From NCBI GenBank assembly GCA_019241495.1, contig JAFAWZ010000273.1, positions 1-60,885 on the forward strand: 60,885 nt of DNA. Reading direction: 5' to 3'. The notes under the pieces were generated by a model, which was not told the DNA's origin, did not search any database, and worked only from the letters and a program-made list of their open reading frames with translations. The DNA is from Acidimicrobiales bacterium. GTDB lineage: Bacteria > Actinomycetota > Acidimicrobiia > Acidimicrobiales > Palsa-688. Each line of letters starts with the position of its first letter. Position 1 is the first letter of the stretch. The position numbers were made by a program, and so were the translations under genes. Positions 40,052 to 48,739 of this stretch are shown piece by piece.

Positions 40052-41296
40052 TCATGCCGACTCCCGGGCGAGGCTGGACAGCTCGACGTCCGGGTCCACC
40101 AGCTTGGTCGGGTCGACATGGCCCGGAGAGGCGACCAGCGTGGCGATGGACTCTGCAACGTCCCACACATTGACGTTCATACCGGCGACGAGACGGCCGC
40201 TGTTCAGCCAGAACGCGATGAACTCCCGGCTGGCCGGATCGCCCCGGAACAACACCTGGTCCCATTCGACCGCCAGCCCGGAGTACTCCATGCCGATCTC
40301 GTACTGGTCCGAGAAGAAGTACAGGATACGTTCGTATGCGGCCTTGGCCCCGAGCATATTCCGAGCGACTACCGGCCCCTGGTTCAAGGCGGATGACCAG
40401 TGCTCGAGGCGGACCCGTCGGTCCAAGATCGGGTGCCAGGCATTCGCCACATCGCCAGCCGCGAACACGTTCGGGACGCTGGTCGCCAGCCATTCGTTGG
40501 TGATGACGCCGTTATCGATCGCCAATCCGGCCTGCTGAGCCAGATCGGTTCGCGGTGTGACTCCGACGCCGGCCACGACCACGTCGGCGGCCAACACCCG
40601 ACCGTCCGCGAGGACAACCTCTTCCACCTGACTCCCGCCCCTCAGCTCGGAGATCCCGACCCCCAGGTGCATCTCGACCCCGTGATCGGCGTGCACGTCG
40701 CGGTAGAAGCGACCGAGCTCGGGACCCAGCACCCGTTCGAGAGGTAGCTCGGCCATCTCTACCATGGCCACCTCGGCGTTCATCTGGCGCGCTGAGGCGG
40801 CCACCTCGCAGCCGATCCACCCGCCTCCGATGACCACCACCCGGTTCGCCGTGGCTATGGAGGCCCGGAGCTGGTCCGCGTCGGCCATGGTTCGCAGGTA
40901 CCGGACACCGCTCAGGTGGGCTCCGGGAACCTTCAGCTGCCGCGGAGCTGCTCCTGTGGCCAAAAGCGCGGCCGAGTAGGGAATGCGCTCCTCACCGTCC
41001 ACGGTGATCTCGTTCGTGGTCGGATCGATCCCGGTGACCTCTGTAGAAAGGCGCAGCTCAATGTCGTGTTCAAGATAGAAGCCCTCGTCGTGCACAAACG
41101 CTTCATCAGCCGCTGCCTCGCCTCTCAGGTAACCCTTCGATAGAGGCGGTCTTTCGTAAGGACGTACCGGTTCGTCGCCGATCAGGACCACCCGGCCGGT
41201 GAAGCCCTCGGATCGCAGGGTCTCGGCCGCCTTGGCCCCGGCCAGGCTGGCCCCGACGATGACGAAGATCCTCTCGTCGCTCACGGCAGGATCCAT
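40052..41296 (-). CDS. Ferredoxin/rubredoxin-reductase-like FAD-NAD(P) oxidoreductase
   Basis: 414 residues. FVIVGASLAGAKAAETLRSEGF (FAD ADP-motif), RPPLSKGYLRGE (family-specific), ALLATGAAPRQLKVPGAHL, second dinucleotide site RVVVIGGGWIGCEVAASARQ, and ATSVPNVFAAGDVAN before the C-terminal EHWSSALNQGPVVARNMLG. It belongs to the ferredoxin reductases of oxygenase systems (CamA/ThcD-like). Its electron acceptor is not encoded nearby; it could serve a P450 or ring-hydroxylating oxygenase elsewhere. It is followed upstream, 5 bp away, by a small zinc-ribbon membrane protein gene. Confidence 0.9.
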   Translation of the reverse strand: MDPAVSDERIFVIVGASLAGAKAAETLRSEGFTGRVVLIGDEPVRPYERPPLSKGYLRGEAAADEAFVHDEGFYLEHDIELRLSTEVTGIDPTTNEITVDGEERIPYSAALLATGAAPRQLKVPGAHLSGVRYLRTMADADQLRASIATANRVVVIGGGWIGCEVAASARQMNAEVAMVEMAELPLERVLGPELGRFYRDVHADHGVEMHLGVGISELRGGSQVEEVVLADGRVLAADVVVAGVGVTPRTDLAQQAGLAIDNGVITNEWLATSVPNVFAAGDVANAWHPILDRRVRLEHWSSALNQGPVVARNMLGAKAAYERILYFFSDQYEIGMEYSGLAVEWDQVLFRGDPASREFIAFWLNSGRLVAGMNVNVWDVAESIATLVASPGHVDPTKLVDPDVELSSLARESA

Positions 41297-41300
41297 TCGT

Positions 41301-41561
41301 TCATCGAGGAGGTTCCATCTCGGCCGGGAGGAAATGGTGAATCCGTACCGGCATCAAGTGATGCGCCAGCCACGGATGGCGACAGTACGGGCAGACCGCC
41401 GACTGCCCTTGCGACCCTCCAGGGCGAAGGTGGCCACACATCCTGCACCGCTTGAAACGGACTGCCCCAATGACACCCATCAGTCCGACAATGGCCATCC
41501 AGGTGGTGATCGCCACCAACGTCAAGAGAATCAAGGTACTGAGTACCTCGGCCACAATCAT
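41301..41561 (-). CDS. Small membrane protein with C-terminal zinc ribbon (86 aa)
   Basis: The ATG at 41561 is selected by AGGAGG 8 nt upstream. Residues 3-35 are one or two membrane segments (IVAEVLSTLILLTLVAITTWMAIVGLMGVIGAV); then CRMC and CPYC (about 39-60) form a zinc-ribbon with HxxxxH residues after it (RHPWLAHHLMPVRIHH). Function unknown. Ends 5 bp before the flavoprotein gene on the same strand, so probably translated together. Confidence 0.7.
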   Translation of the reverse strand: MIVAEVLSTLILLTLVAITTWMAIVGLMGVIGAVRFKRCRMCGHLRPGGSQGQSAVCPYCRHPWLAHHLMPVRIHHFLPAEMEPPR

Positions 41562-41894
41562 CGCTCGGCCTCCTATCTCGTGAGGAACGCAGAAGAACCC
41601 CTTTGAGCAAGGCCCACTACATCTCAGCGGGTACACCGGCTGCGGCGAGAAGAAGTATGGCCTTACGAGGTTCCTGTCTCCCCACCGGTCATCAAGAAGA
41701 CTCCTTCGTCGTTACATCACTTGTTTGCCCTCACTGTATCGTACACCGAGGTTCTAGTCACGCGGATATCCCTCGTGGCAAGCCCCGGGGTCGATGGGCT
41801 TGTCCTCGTCAGTGGAAGGCCGTCAACTTGCCCAGATATATCGTACTTCGATAGGATTACGAGCGGCTGACCGACTCGCGCAGAAGGGAAGAGC
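41562..41894. other. Divergent promoter region with repeated TATCGTAC
   Basis: 333 bases without a convincing gene, between the zinc-ribbon gene (minus) and the ClC gene (plus). TATCGTAC occurs twice on the plus strand (41737-41744, 41839-41846), in locally AT-rich surroundings, which may mark binding of the nearby MarR-type regulator. No hairpin terminator is seen. Confidence 0.4.
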
Positions 41895-43859
41895 TTGGAT
41901 TCACAGACGGGACGCGGGCCTACCCGGGCGGGACCGCGAAACCGGCCAAGAGCCGGGGCCGACACTGTCTTGTCGCCATCTGGGCCGGCACAGGCTGACC
42001 CGGCCGGGCGTTTGTTGGGTGACTTCAGCTTGGACCGGCGGGCCTGGCGCGTCGTGGTGCTGTCATTGGTGGTCGGGGCCACATCCGCCGTGGTGGCCTT
42101 GGGCCTGCTCGATCTGATCGGCCTGTTCACCCATCTCTTCTACTACGGCCGTCCCGGGGTCGGGTTGGTACAGCCGAGCCTCCATGGTCTCGGGGCGGTC
42201 AGCGTGCTCATCCCGATCGCAGGTGGCCTGGCCATCGGGGCGATGGCGTACTGGGGATCGGAGCGCATCCGCGGGCATGGCATTCCTGAAGCGATGGAGA
42301 CCATCCTCGTGGGGGGAAGCAAGGTCGAGCCCCGGCTGGCGGTGCTAAAACCAATCTCGAGCGCCGTCAGCATCGGAACGGGCGGGCCGTTCGGGGCGGA
42401 AGGGCCGATCATCCTGACCGGGGGGGCATTGGGTTCGGTGATCGCCCAGTTCTTCCATCTCTCCGCCAGCGAGCGGCGTACCCTGCTCGTCGCTGGTGCG
42501 TGCGGCGGCATGGCGGCCGTCTTCGGCACTCCCGTAGCCGCCACCCTGTTTGGGGTCGAGCTGCTGGTCTTCGAGTGGAAGCCACGCTCCATGGTTCCCA
42601 TCGCCGCGGCGTGCGCCGTCGCTGAGGTCGTCCGCAATAGCCTGGCTGCTCATCATCTGATCGTTGCCGCACCCTTGTTCCCAGTTGCTGCCCATGGGCC
42701 GTTCTCCAGCGTGGCGGTGGCCGCGGCCGCTGCTGTGGGCCTGGCCGGCGGCTGCCTCGCATGGGCCCTAACCGCAGCCGTCTACGGAGCTGAGGATGGG
42801 TTCAAGAAGCTTCCGATCCACTGGGCTTGGTGGCCAGCCATGGGTGGGGCGATCATCGGGGTAGGTGGTCTCGTCGACCCGAGGGCGCTCGGCGTCGGCT
42901 ACGTCAGCATCAACGCCGAGCTCGGGGGCCGTATCGCGGTCGGCGGGCTGGCCACTCTCCTAGTCGTCAAGCTGGTCATCTGGTCGATCGGCCTGGGCTC
43001 GGGCACCAGCGGGGGGATACTCGCCCCCCTGCTGATCATGGGAGCCGCCATGGGCGGCCTCATGGCTCCCGTGCTGCCCGGAGGAAGCTCGGCCATGTGG
43101 GCCCTCCTGGGCATGGCCGCCACCCTCGCCGGCGTCACCCGATCGCCTCTGACCTCCATCGTCTTCGCCTTCGAGCTCACCCACGACACTGGATCTCTGC
43201 TCCCCCTGCTGGTGGCCTGTGCCACGGCTCACCTCCTCAGCACCACTGTGCTGAGACGATCCATCCTCACCGAAAAGGTCGCGCGGCGGGGCTTCCACGT
43301 CGTGCGCGAATACCAAGTCGAGCCGCTCGAGGCTCTCTTCGTTCGTGATGCGATGCTCACCGATCTGGTGAGCGCCTCACCAGATACGCCCGCAGCCGAT
43401 CTCCGTGCTCGCCACGGTTCCGACCCTATGGCGAGACGGCAGCGACTCTATCCCATCGTGAACGCCGACGACACCCTCCTCGGAGTGGTGACCCCGTCCG
43501 ATCTTCTGCACCCCGACAGTCCTCTGCCTCCGGCCGCGACGGCCAGCATGATCACTCGGAAAGACGTGGTCGTCGCTCATCCCGACGAAACGCTGCGGAC
43601 CGTCGCCGACCGTATGGCCGAACACTGGCTGGGTGCACTGCCCGTCGTCGAAAACGATCCCGATGGTCGCCTCGTGGGGGTAATCACTGAATTCGACCTA
43701 CTGAAGGCCCGTCACCGCCAGCTCGTCGAAGAACGCCACCGCGAACGCGTCCTGCGCATCCGCCACCCCACCCCCCTGCCCACACCTGCTCCGATGTTCC
43801 CCGAAGATGGCATCGACTCTGACAGCGGCTGTCAGGCGGGCACCTTGAACCATCCCTGA
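41895..43859 (+). CDS. ClC-family chloride channel/antiporter with two CBS domains
   Basis: 654 residues from TTG at 41895 with AAGGGA upstream. About 10-12 membrane segments. The pore blocks are GTGGPFGAEGPI (GxEGP with the gating-type Glu), GSGTSGGILAPLL and LAGVTRSPLTSIVFAFELT. From about residue 485 two CBS domains follow (RDAMLTDLVSASPDTPAADL; ITRKDVVVAHPDETLRTVADRMAEHWLGALPVVE), which usually bind adenine nucleotides. ClC proteins conduct Cl- or exchange Cl-/H+, or fluoride. Next gene is a MarR regulator 19 bp downstream. Confidence 0.92.
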   Translation: MDSQTGRGPTRAGPRNRPRAGADTVLSPSGPAQADPAGRLLGDFSLDRRAWRVVVLSLVVGATSAVVALGLLDLIGLFTHLFYYGRPGVGLVQPSLHGLGAVSVLIPIAGGLAIGAMAYWGSERIRGHGIPEAMETILVGGSKVEPRLAVLKPISSAVSIGTGGPFGAEGPIILTGGALGSVIAQFFHLSASERRTLLVAGACGGMAAVFGTPVAATLFGVELLVFEWKPRSMVPIAAACAVAEVVRNSLAAHHLIVAAPLFPVAAHGPFSSVAVAAAAAVGLAGGCLAWALTAAVYGAEDGFKKLPIHWAWWPAMGGAIIGVGGLVDPRALGVGYVSINAELGGRIAVGGLATLLVVKLVIWSIGLGSGTSGGILAPLLIMGAAMGGLMAPVLPGGSSAMWALLGMAATLAGVTRSPLTSIVFAFELTHDTGSLLPLLVACATAHLLSTTVLRRSILTEKVARRGFHVVREYQVEPLEALFVRDAMLTDLVSASPDTPAADLRARHGSDPMARRQRLYPIVNADDTLLGVVTPSDLLHPDSPLPPAATASMITRKDVVVAHPDETLRTVADRMAEHWLGALPVVENDPDGRLVGVITEFDLLKARHRQLVEERHRERVLRIRHPTPLPTPAPMFPEDGIDSDSGCQAGTLNHP

Positions 43860-43878
43860 CCACGAAAAAGGCACCACT

Positions 43879-44310
43879 ATGACCGTTACGACCCAGACCG
43901 GCACCAGAGGTGGACCCGTCACCGACGCCGAATACCGCGCCCTAGCGCAGTTCCGCCGGGCCTTGCGCTCCTTCCTACACTTCTCTGAAGAAGCCGCCAA
44001 GGCTGCCGGGCTAACACCATCTCAGCATCAACTTCTCCTCGCCATCCGCGGGGCGACCAACGACCAGCTCCCCACTATCGGCGAGGTCGCCGACTGGTTG
44101 AAACTCCGCCATCACTCCACTGTCGAGCTCATCGACAGGGCCGAAGCGGCGGGTCTCTTGAGACGAGTCGCCGACCCCGATGACCACCGTCGTCAGCGCC
44201 TGGCACTGACCGAAGCGGCCACATCCCGCCTCGATGCGCTGTCCACCCTTCACCGCGAAGAGCTCCGTCGCTTTCGCGAAGAGGGCTTCGCTCACCTGCG
44301 GGGTCTGTAG
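43879..44310 (+). CDS. MarR family transcriptional regulator
   Basis: 143 residues. Winged helix: AAGLTPSQHQLLLAIRGA, PTIGEVADWLKLRHHSTVELIDRAEAAGLLRRVADPDDHRRQRLALTEAA, where DPDDHRRQRL is the MarR wing. N-terminal helix AEYRALAQFRRALRSFLHFSEEAAK is for dimerisation. Same strand and 19 bp after the ClC gene, so likely regulates that transcript. Confidence 0.92.
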   Translation: MTVTTQTGTRGGPVTDAEYRALAQFRRALRSFLHFSEEAAKAAGLTPSQHQLLLAIRGATNDQLPTIGEVADWLKLRHHSTVELIDRAEAAGLLRRVADPDDHRRQRLALTEAATSRLDALSTLHREELRRFREEGFAHLRGL

Positions 44311-44369
44311 CGACATGCGTCCATGTGCAGTCAGCGGTCTCGGGTCACGGCCGATCGATTCCGCTGGCC

Positions 44370-44735
44370 TCAACGAGTCTGACTGGCCCCGGTCACGCGC
44401 TCGAGAAGACCTTCGATAACAGGATCTGCGACCCGGTAGCGTACGATCCGTCCCTCTCGTTCCGTGCAGACGGCCTGGCCGGCACGCAAGTGACGGAGCG
44501 CTTGGGAGGCGGTGTCATCGTTCAGATCGGCGGCGACGGCGAGATCGGAGACGCTGATCGGTCCGGCCGCCTTGATACAAAGAAGCACCTTCAGTCGGGT
44601 CGGGTCAGCGAGCATCGAGAAGCGGCTCGACCATTGGTGGATGGAGGGCTGATCCTGGAGGGCCGCGATGGCTACGCAGGCCCGTTCGCCGTCGATGATC
44701 CTTCGATGTGCTCGCTCGGACGGGACCAGGTGCAT
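44370..44735 (-). CDS. ArsR/SmtB family metal-type repressor
   Basis: 121 residues. Core FSMLADPTRLKVLLCIKAAGPISVSDLAVAADLNDDTASQALRHLRAGQAVCTEREGRIVRYRVADP is a standard ArsR winged helix with DLNDDTASQALRHLR as recognition helix. His/Asp/Glu residues around (MHLVPSERAHRRIIDGERAC at the start) resemble the N-terminal ligands of nickel/cobalt sensors such as NmtR/KmtR, but the exact metal is not certain. Divergent from the nickel/cobalt transporter gene; a palindrome lies between the two. Confidence 0.88.
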   Translation of the reverse strand: MHLVPSERAHRRIIDGERACVAIAALQDQPSIHQWSSRFSMLADPTRLKVLLCIKAAGPISVSDLAVAADLNDDTASQALRHLRAGQAVCTEREGRIVRYRVADPVIEGLLERVTGASQTR

Positions 44736-44769
44736 GCTTCAGTATCCCAGACAGCGGCCACCGACCTGA

Positions 44770-44787
44770 CCTGATCGTCTGATCAGG
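44770..44787. promoter_or_regulatory. Palindromic operator candidate for the ArsR-type repressor
   Basis: CCTGATC-GTCT-GATCAGG, a perfect 7-bp inverted repeat that abuts the -35 box of the transporter promoter and lies 35 bp from the arsR-type start. Suitable for repression of both directions. Confidence 0.65.
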
Positions 44788-44788
44788 C

Positions 44789-44817
44789 TTGACATCCTCG
44801 CCGCGGGTCGGTACGGT
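44789..44817 (+). promoter_or_regulatory. Sigma-70-type promoter of the NiCoT transporter
   Basis: TTGACA (44789-44794), 17-bp spacer and TACGGT (44812-44817). The consensus -35 box and ideal spacing place the start site just before the riboswitch. Confidence 0.7.
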
Positions 44818-44935
44818 CAGGCCGCTCCGAAAGTCCGGGGTGGCATCACGACAGCGAAGTCCGGTGAGATCCCGGCACTGTCCCGCAATGGTAAGGCCCT
44901 TAGGGGACGAGTCCAGACGCCTCGGTGATGTCGAC
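44818..44935 (+). ncRNA. Cobalamin riboswitch
   Basis: The leader contains the B12-box core: GTCCGGTGAGATCCCGGCAC, then TGTCCCGCAATGGTAAGG and, after a variable arm, GAGTCCAGACGCC, the usual order of a cobalamin riboswitch with the conserved CCCGCAA and GAGTCCAGA elements. Adenosylcobalamin binding is expected to lower expression of the cobalt/nickel transporter 90 bp further on. Exact ends are approximate. Confidence 0.85.
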
Positions 44936-45024
44936 GTGACCGGTCCCTCGGTGAAAGGGCGGTGCGTTTCGACGCCCCCGGGTCGTCGGGCCACTTCACC
45001 CCTTCGAGGCCAGAAGGAGAGTGG

Positions 45025-46119
45025 ATGACCGAGACATCTGAGGGTGCGGTCCGGTGGCGAGATCCGATGCGAGCGGCCTTGGGCCTCAGCCGAGCCGAAC
45101 AAGGCCGGCTCGGCCTGATGGCTCTGGCGGTCCTCGTCGTGAACCTGGCCGGCTGGGCCATCTTCATCTTCGCCATCGCGCCTCACCACTTCCGCTACAA
45201 GGGTCTCGGCATCGGGTTGGGGGTCGCGCTGACCGCTTGGACGCTCGGCGCCCGCCACGGGTTCGACGCTGACCACATCTCGGCCATCGACAACACCACC
45301 CGCAAGCTGATGGCCGACGGGGGACGGCCCCTCGGAACGGGGTTCTTCTTCGCCCTCGGCCACTCTTCGATCATCGTGGTCGTCGGCGCCGGGCTCTGCG
45401 TGGCGGCCCGGACCGTATTCGGCGCGGTCGTCGACCCAACCTCCGGGTTCGAGAGCACCGGTGGGATCATCGGCACCTCTCTGGCGGCAGGATTCTTGTA
45501 TCTGATCGCCGCGCTCAATCTGATCGTGTTAGCCGGCATCGTAAAGGTCTTCCGGCAGATGCGACAGGGCCGTTTCGATGAGGAGGAGCTTGAGCGCCAG
45601 CTCCAAGCTCGCGGCCTCATGTACCGATTCTTCGGACGTTTCATGAGATCGATCACCAAGACCTGGCACATGTACTTCGTGGGGGCCGTGTTCGGGATCG
45701 GCTTCGACACTGCCACCGAAGTTCTGCTGTTGGCGGCTACTGCCACCGCGGCCACCCAGGGGTTGCCCTGGTATGCAGTCCTCTCTCTTCCCCTGCTCTT
45801 CGCCGGCGGTCTCACCATCTTCGACACTCTCGACGGGTTCTTCATGAACTTCGCCTACGGCTGGGCGTTCGCTCGGCCGGTTCGCAAGGTGTACTACAAC
45901 CTCGTCATCACCGGGCTGTCCATCGCCGTCGCCCTCCTGATCGGCACCATCGAGGTAGCAGGCGTCATATCGGACAAGCTCAACTTCCACGGCGGTGTGT
46001 GGGACGTCATGGCCAACTTCAACATCAACCAAGCCGGCTACGTCGTCGTCGGCCTGTTCATCGTCGTTTGGCTCGTTGCCATCACCTACTGGAGAATCGC
46101 TCGAGTCGAGACTCGATAG
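45025..46119 (+). CDS. NiCoT family nickel/cobalt transporter
   Basis: 364 residues, ATG at 45025 with AAGGAGAG upstream. Eight hydrophobic segments. The signature RHGFDADHISAIDNTTRKL (metal-binding His and Asp) and the second block FFFALGHSSIIVV with GFDTATEVLLL are those of HoxN/NixA/NhlF. The loop FRQMRQGRFDEEELERQLQARG is cytoplasmic. Control by a cobalamin riboswitch plus an ArsR-type repressor suggests cobalt as the main substrate. No cob gene occurs in this window. Confidence 0.94.
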   Translation: MTETSEGAVRWRDPMRAALGLSRAEQGRLGLMALAVLVVNLAGWAIFIFAIAPHHFRYKGLGIGLGVALTAWTLGARHGFDADHISAIDNTTRKLMADGGRPLGTGFFFALGHSSIIVVVGAGLCVAARTVFGAVVDPTSGFESTGGIIGTSLAAGFLYLIAALNLIVLAGIVKVFRQMRQGRFDEEELERQLQARGLMYRFFGRFMRSITKTWHMYFVGAVFGIGFDTATEVLLLAATATAATQGLPWYAVLSLPLLFAGGLTIFDTLDGFFMNFAYGWAFARPVRKVYYNLVITGLSIAVALLIGTIEVAGVISDKLNFHGGVWDVMANFNINQAGYVVVGLFIVVWLVAITYWRIARVETR

Positions 46120-46235
46120 GCCATGGCCACCGCCAACCACAGCGATCCGAGAGGCAGAAATCCGAGGGACGTCGCTGAGTGACAGATAGGCGTCCGTGGC
46201 GAGCCTTTCTCCTGGCATCGCCGGGCTGGGGCCGG

Positions 46236-46784
46236 TCAGCGCCGGGCCAGCAGCCAGGCTCGCCCCGTCCCCTCCCCGCCGGCGACAACTGACAGAGCGG
46301 GGAACGCGGCCGCCAGCTCGCCGGCCGCTACCCTGAACCGGCCTGGCCCGGAGCCCACCTCGCTAAGGGCAGCTACGGCCAAGAGCCCACCTACTACGAG
46401 ACGGTCGACTATCGACTGGTCCAGGCGGGCGTCTCTGAACATGTGGCATATGACTACGTCGGCGGGCGGCCCTGGAGGCAGCCCAGAATCGAGATCAGCG
46501 ACCTCGAAACGGCAGCGACCGCCGACGCCTCTCGAGGTGGCCAGGTCGCGAGCCCGCCTGAGTGCCACCGCTGAGATGTCCACGCCGAGGACATCCAGCC
46601 CTCGCGCTGCCAGCCAGACTGAGGTCTGGCCTCGACCGCATGCCAGCTCGAGCGCGTTCCCACTGGTCGGAAAGAGCTCCACAAAGGGCGCGAACAGAGC
46701 GGGGAGCCCGAGCATCTCCTCGCCGGCCTCGACATCGTCGGCGCGGTACCTGGCGTCCCACCACAGCCGGTCGGTCTCGGTCAC
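46236..46784 (-). CDS. Class I SAM-dependent methyltransferase (TehB-like)
   Basis: 182 residues, GTG start at 46784. WWDARYRADDVEAGEE at the start is common in TehB/thiopurine-methyltransferase-like proteins. SAM site: ALELACGRGQTSVWLAARGLDVLGVDISAVALRRARDLA, then FEVADLDSGLP and ADVVICHMFRD. Substrate unknown. Followed by other single enzymes on the same strand with gaps of about 90 bp. Confidence 0.87.
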   Translation of the reverse strand: MTETDRLWWDARYRADDVEAGEEMLGLPALFAPFVELFPTSGNALELACGRGQTSVWLAARGLDVLGVDISAVALRRARDLATSRGVGGRCRFEVADLDSGLPPGPPADVVICHMFRDARLDQSIVDRLVVGGLLAVAALSEVGSGPGRFRVAAGELAAAFPALSVVAGGEGTGRAWLLARR

Positions 46785-46872
46785 CCATCCACTATGCCCA
46801 CTGCCGGCACCGCCACAAAGAACCGTTCCACGGCCGCAGACCGAAGAGGAACCTAGGTCCCAGCGGTACCCT

Positions 46873-47643
46873 CTACCGTCGCGGTTGGCCAGTCGGCGGG
46901 CCGACAGACCTGTCGCCCGCCGCGATCATGCGCTCGAGGACGGCAACGAGCTCGTCGGGCCGGGACAACAGAGGGGTGTGGTCGCCGGGAAGCTCCACCG
47001 GCTCCGCACCGAGCCGGGCGCTGGCCGCAGCGCGCGACCACGAGGGTGACAGCGCCCGGTCGTCTCGCCCGATGACCGAAGCAGCCGGGATCGCCGGCCA
47101 CCCGTCGGCCGGGAACCGGTCGCTCACCGCGTTGACCCCGCCGCGGGGCGGGACTCCGTCTTCCCGGATATGGGCGAGCGCCCAGGCTCGCACCGAAGGA
47201 TCGGCGTCTGGGAACAGATCATCGGCCATGCGGTCGAGCACCGCCGCCGGTATGCCGTCAGCGCCCTCCTCGAGTAGCTCCCGGCGCCCCGATCCGTCCC
47301 ACATCGGGATCATCGTGGGGTCGGCGGCGATCAGATCGGCGCAGCTGAGTCCCGGAACTGGGACGACCCCGCATACCCAGATCATGGCGCGCGCCCCGAG
47401 CCGTCCCGCGACGAGAGGTACCACTGCGCACCCAAGGGCGTGGCCGACGACGACCGGGCCATCAGAGTCCAGGCTCGTCGCGGCCTGCTCGGCCGCGCTG
47501 GACGCGATTGCCTCGAGACCCTCCGAGTCGAGCGGCAAGGAAACGGCCACCGTGCGGTGCCCGAGACGCTCCAGGCCGGGGCGGACCAGGTCCCATGACC
47601 AGGGCCCGAACCCGCCGCCATGGAGCAGGACGACGTCAGCCAC
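46873..47643 (-). CDS. Alpha/beta-hydrolase fold protein lacking the nucleophile serine
   Basis: 256 residues, GTG start. VVLLHGGGFGPWSWDLVRPGLERLGHRTVAVSLPL opens the fold (oxyanion HGGG). The nucleophile elbow, normally G-x-S-x-G, reads VVVGHALGCAV with Ala69 in place of Ser. The late histidine is kept (LPGDHTPLLSRPDELVAVLERM). Such proteins could be binding or scaffold proteins, or use another chemistry; it may also be a recent inactivating change. Neighbours give no pathway. Confidence 0.82.
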   Translation of the reverse strand: MADVVLLHGGGFGPWSWDLVRPGLERLGHRTVAVSLPLDSEGLEAIASSAAEQAATSLDSDGPVVVGHALGCAVVPLVAGRLGARAMIWVCGVVPVPGLSCADLIAADPTMIPMWDGSGRRELLEEGADGIPAAVLDRMADDLFPDADPSVRAWALAHIREDGVPPRGGVNAVSDRFPADGWPAIPAASVIGRDDRALSPSWSRAAASARLGAEPVELPGDHTPLLSRPDELVAVLERMIAAGDRSVGPPTGQPRR

Positions 47644-47674
47644 GCGCCCATGTTGTCACACGTGCGCTCGACGG

Positions 47675-48073
47675 TCAGGCCTGCGCGATGCGCACGAGGT
47701 TGCCCGAGGGGTCCCGGAAAGCGCAGTCCCGGGCGCCCCACGGTTGAGAGGTCGGCTCCTGGAGCACCTCGGCACCCGACGCCCGGACTTTCTCGAAGGT
47801 GGCGTCGAGATCCTCGGTGCGGAAGATGGCCGCCTGCAGTGACCCCTTCGTCACAAGCGACAGCAAGGCGTCGCCCTCAGTCTGAGAGAGGCCGCCGTGC
47901 GGTTGGAACAAGACGATGTCGACCTTCTGACCGGGGGCGGCGACAGTCACCCAGCGGAAGCCTCCGGAGGCAACATCGTTGCGGACCTCCAGGCCGAGCG
48001 CGTCACGGTAGAAGCCCAGCGCGGCATCGGGGTCGTGGACGGGAATGAACATGGCCGAAACGGTGACTGTCAT
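47675..48073 (-). CDS. Glyoxalase/VOC family protein
   Basis: 132 residues. Two beta-alpha-beta-beta-beta modules: MFIPVHDPDAALGFYRDALGLEVRNDV and AIFRTEDLDATFEKVRASGAEVLQEPTSQPWGARDCAFRDPSGNLVRIAQ. The ending ...FRDPSGNLVR is the usual VOC metal-site signature. Downstream of the AraC regulator gene (85 bp), same strand; AraC-VOC pairs of this type are widespread and probably one regulatory unit. Confidence 0.9.
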   Translation of the reverse strand: MTVTVSAMFIPVHDPDAALGFYRDALGLEVRNDVASGGFRWVTVAAPGQKVDIVLFQPHGGLSQTEGDALLSLVTKGSLQAAIFRTEDLDATFEKVRASGAEVLQEPTSQPWGARDCAFRDPSGNLVRIAQA

Positions 48074-48157
48074 AAGAAGGATCGTACGAGTGCCAACTCG
48101 CCACTGCTTCTTCGATCCTGCTCGACAACGGGCCCGATTTGCTCGCAGGTTCGGGCC

Positions 48158-48568
48158 TCAAACCGGGATCGCCATCCGCCGCGGCCGAGTCAAGATCATG
48201 CTCACGCACGAAGGGATTGCCTCCCAGTCGCTGTGATCGCGAGCACGGTACTGCGATGGCGTCTCGCCGACGATCTCGGTGAAACGTGAGCTGAACGAGC
48301 CGAGCGATGTGCAACCCACGGCAACACAAGCGTCGGTGACCGACATCCCTTTGCGCAGAAGAGCCTTGGCTCGCTCGATGCGTCGCGTCATGAGATAGGC
48401 ATAAGGTGTCTCTCCGTAAGCGGCGCGAAACTTGCGAGAGAAATGGGCCGGCGACATGAGCGCAGCACGCGCCATGACCGGGACATCGAGCGGCTCCGCG
48501 TAATCGCGGTCCATGAGGTCACGGGCCCGGCGCAGATGGACGAGGTCGGCCATCTCCTCCGGGGTCAT
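48158..48568 (-). CDS. AraC family transcriptional regulator (DNA-binding domain only)
   Basis: 136 residues from ATG at 48568 (upstream in-frame codons do not look like protein). Two helix-turn-helix motifs: EPLDVPVMARAALMSPAHFSRKFRAAYGETPYAYL and SVTDACVAVGCTSLGSFSSRFTEIVGETPSQYR. No effector domain, like SoxS/MarA-type proteins. Divergent from a small DUF3303-like gene, co-directional with the VOC gene. Confidence 0.9.
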   Translation of the reverse strand: MTPEEMADLVHLRRARDLMDRDYAEPLDVPVMARAALMSPAHFSRKFRAAYGETPYAYLMTRRIERAKALLRKGMSVTDACVAVGCTSLGSFSSRFTEIVGETPSQYRARDHSDWEAIPSCVSMILTRPRRMAIPV

Positions 48569-48739
48569 GCCGCCGATCGTAACCTCATTGAGTGACCGCC
48601 GCAGGATTGAGTAAACGAAGAGGAGGATGTCACTGGTGGTCGATGACAGAAGCGAAACGAAATAATCGCGCAAGACGCCGGCCTGGGTCGTGGTTCGCTA
48701 GCCTGAGATTCAGGAGACCACGTCTCGAGGAGGGGGACC

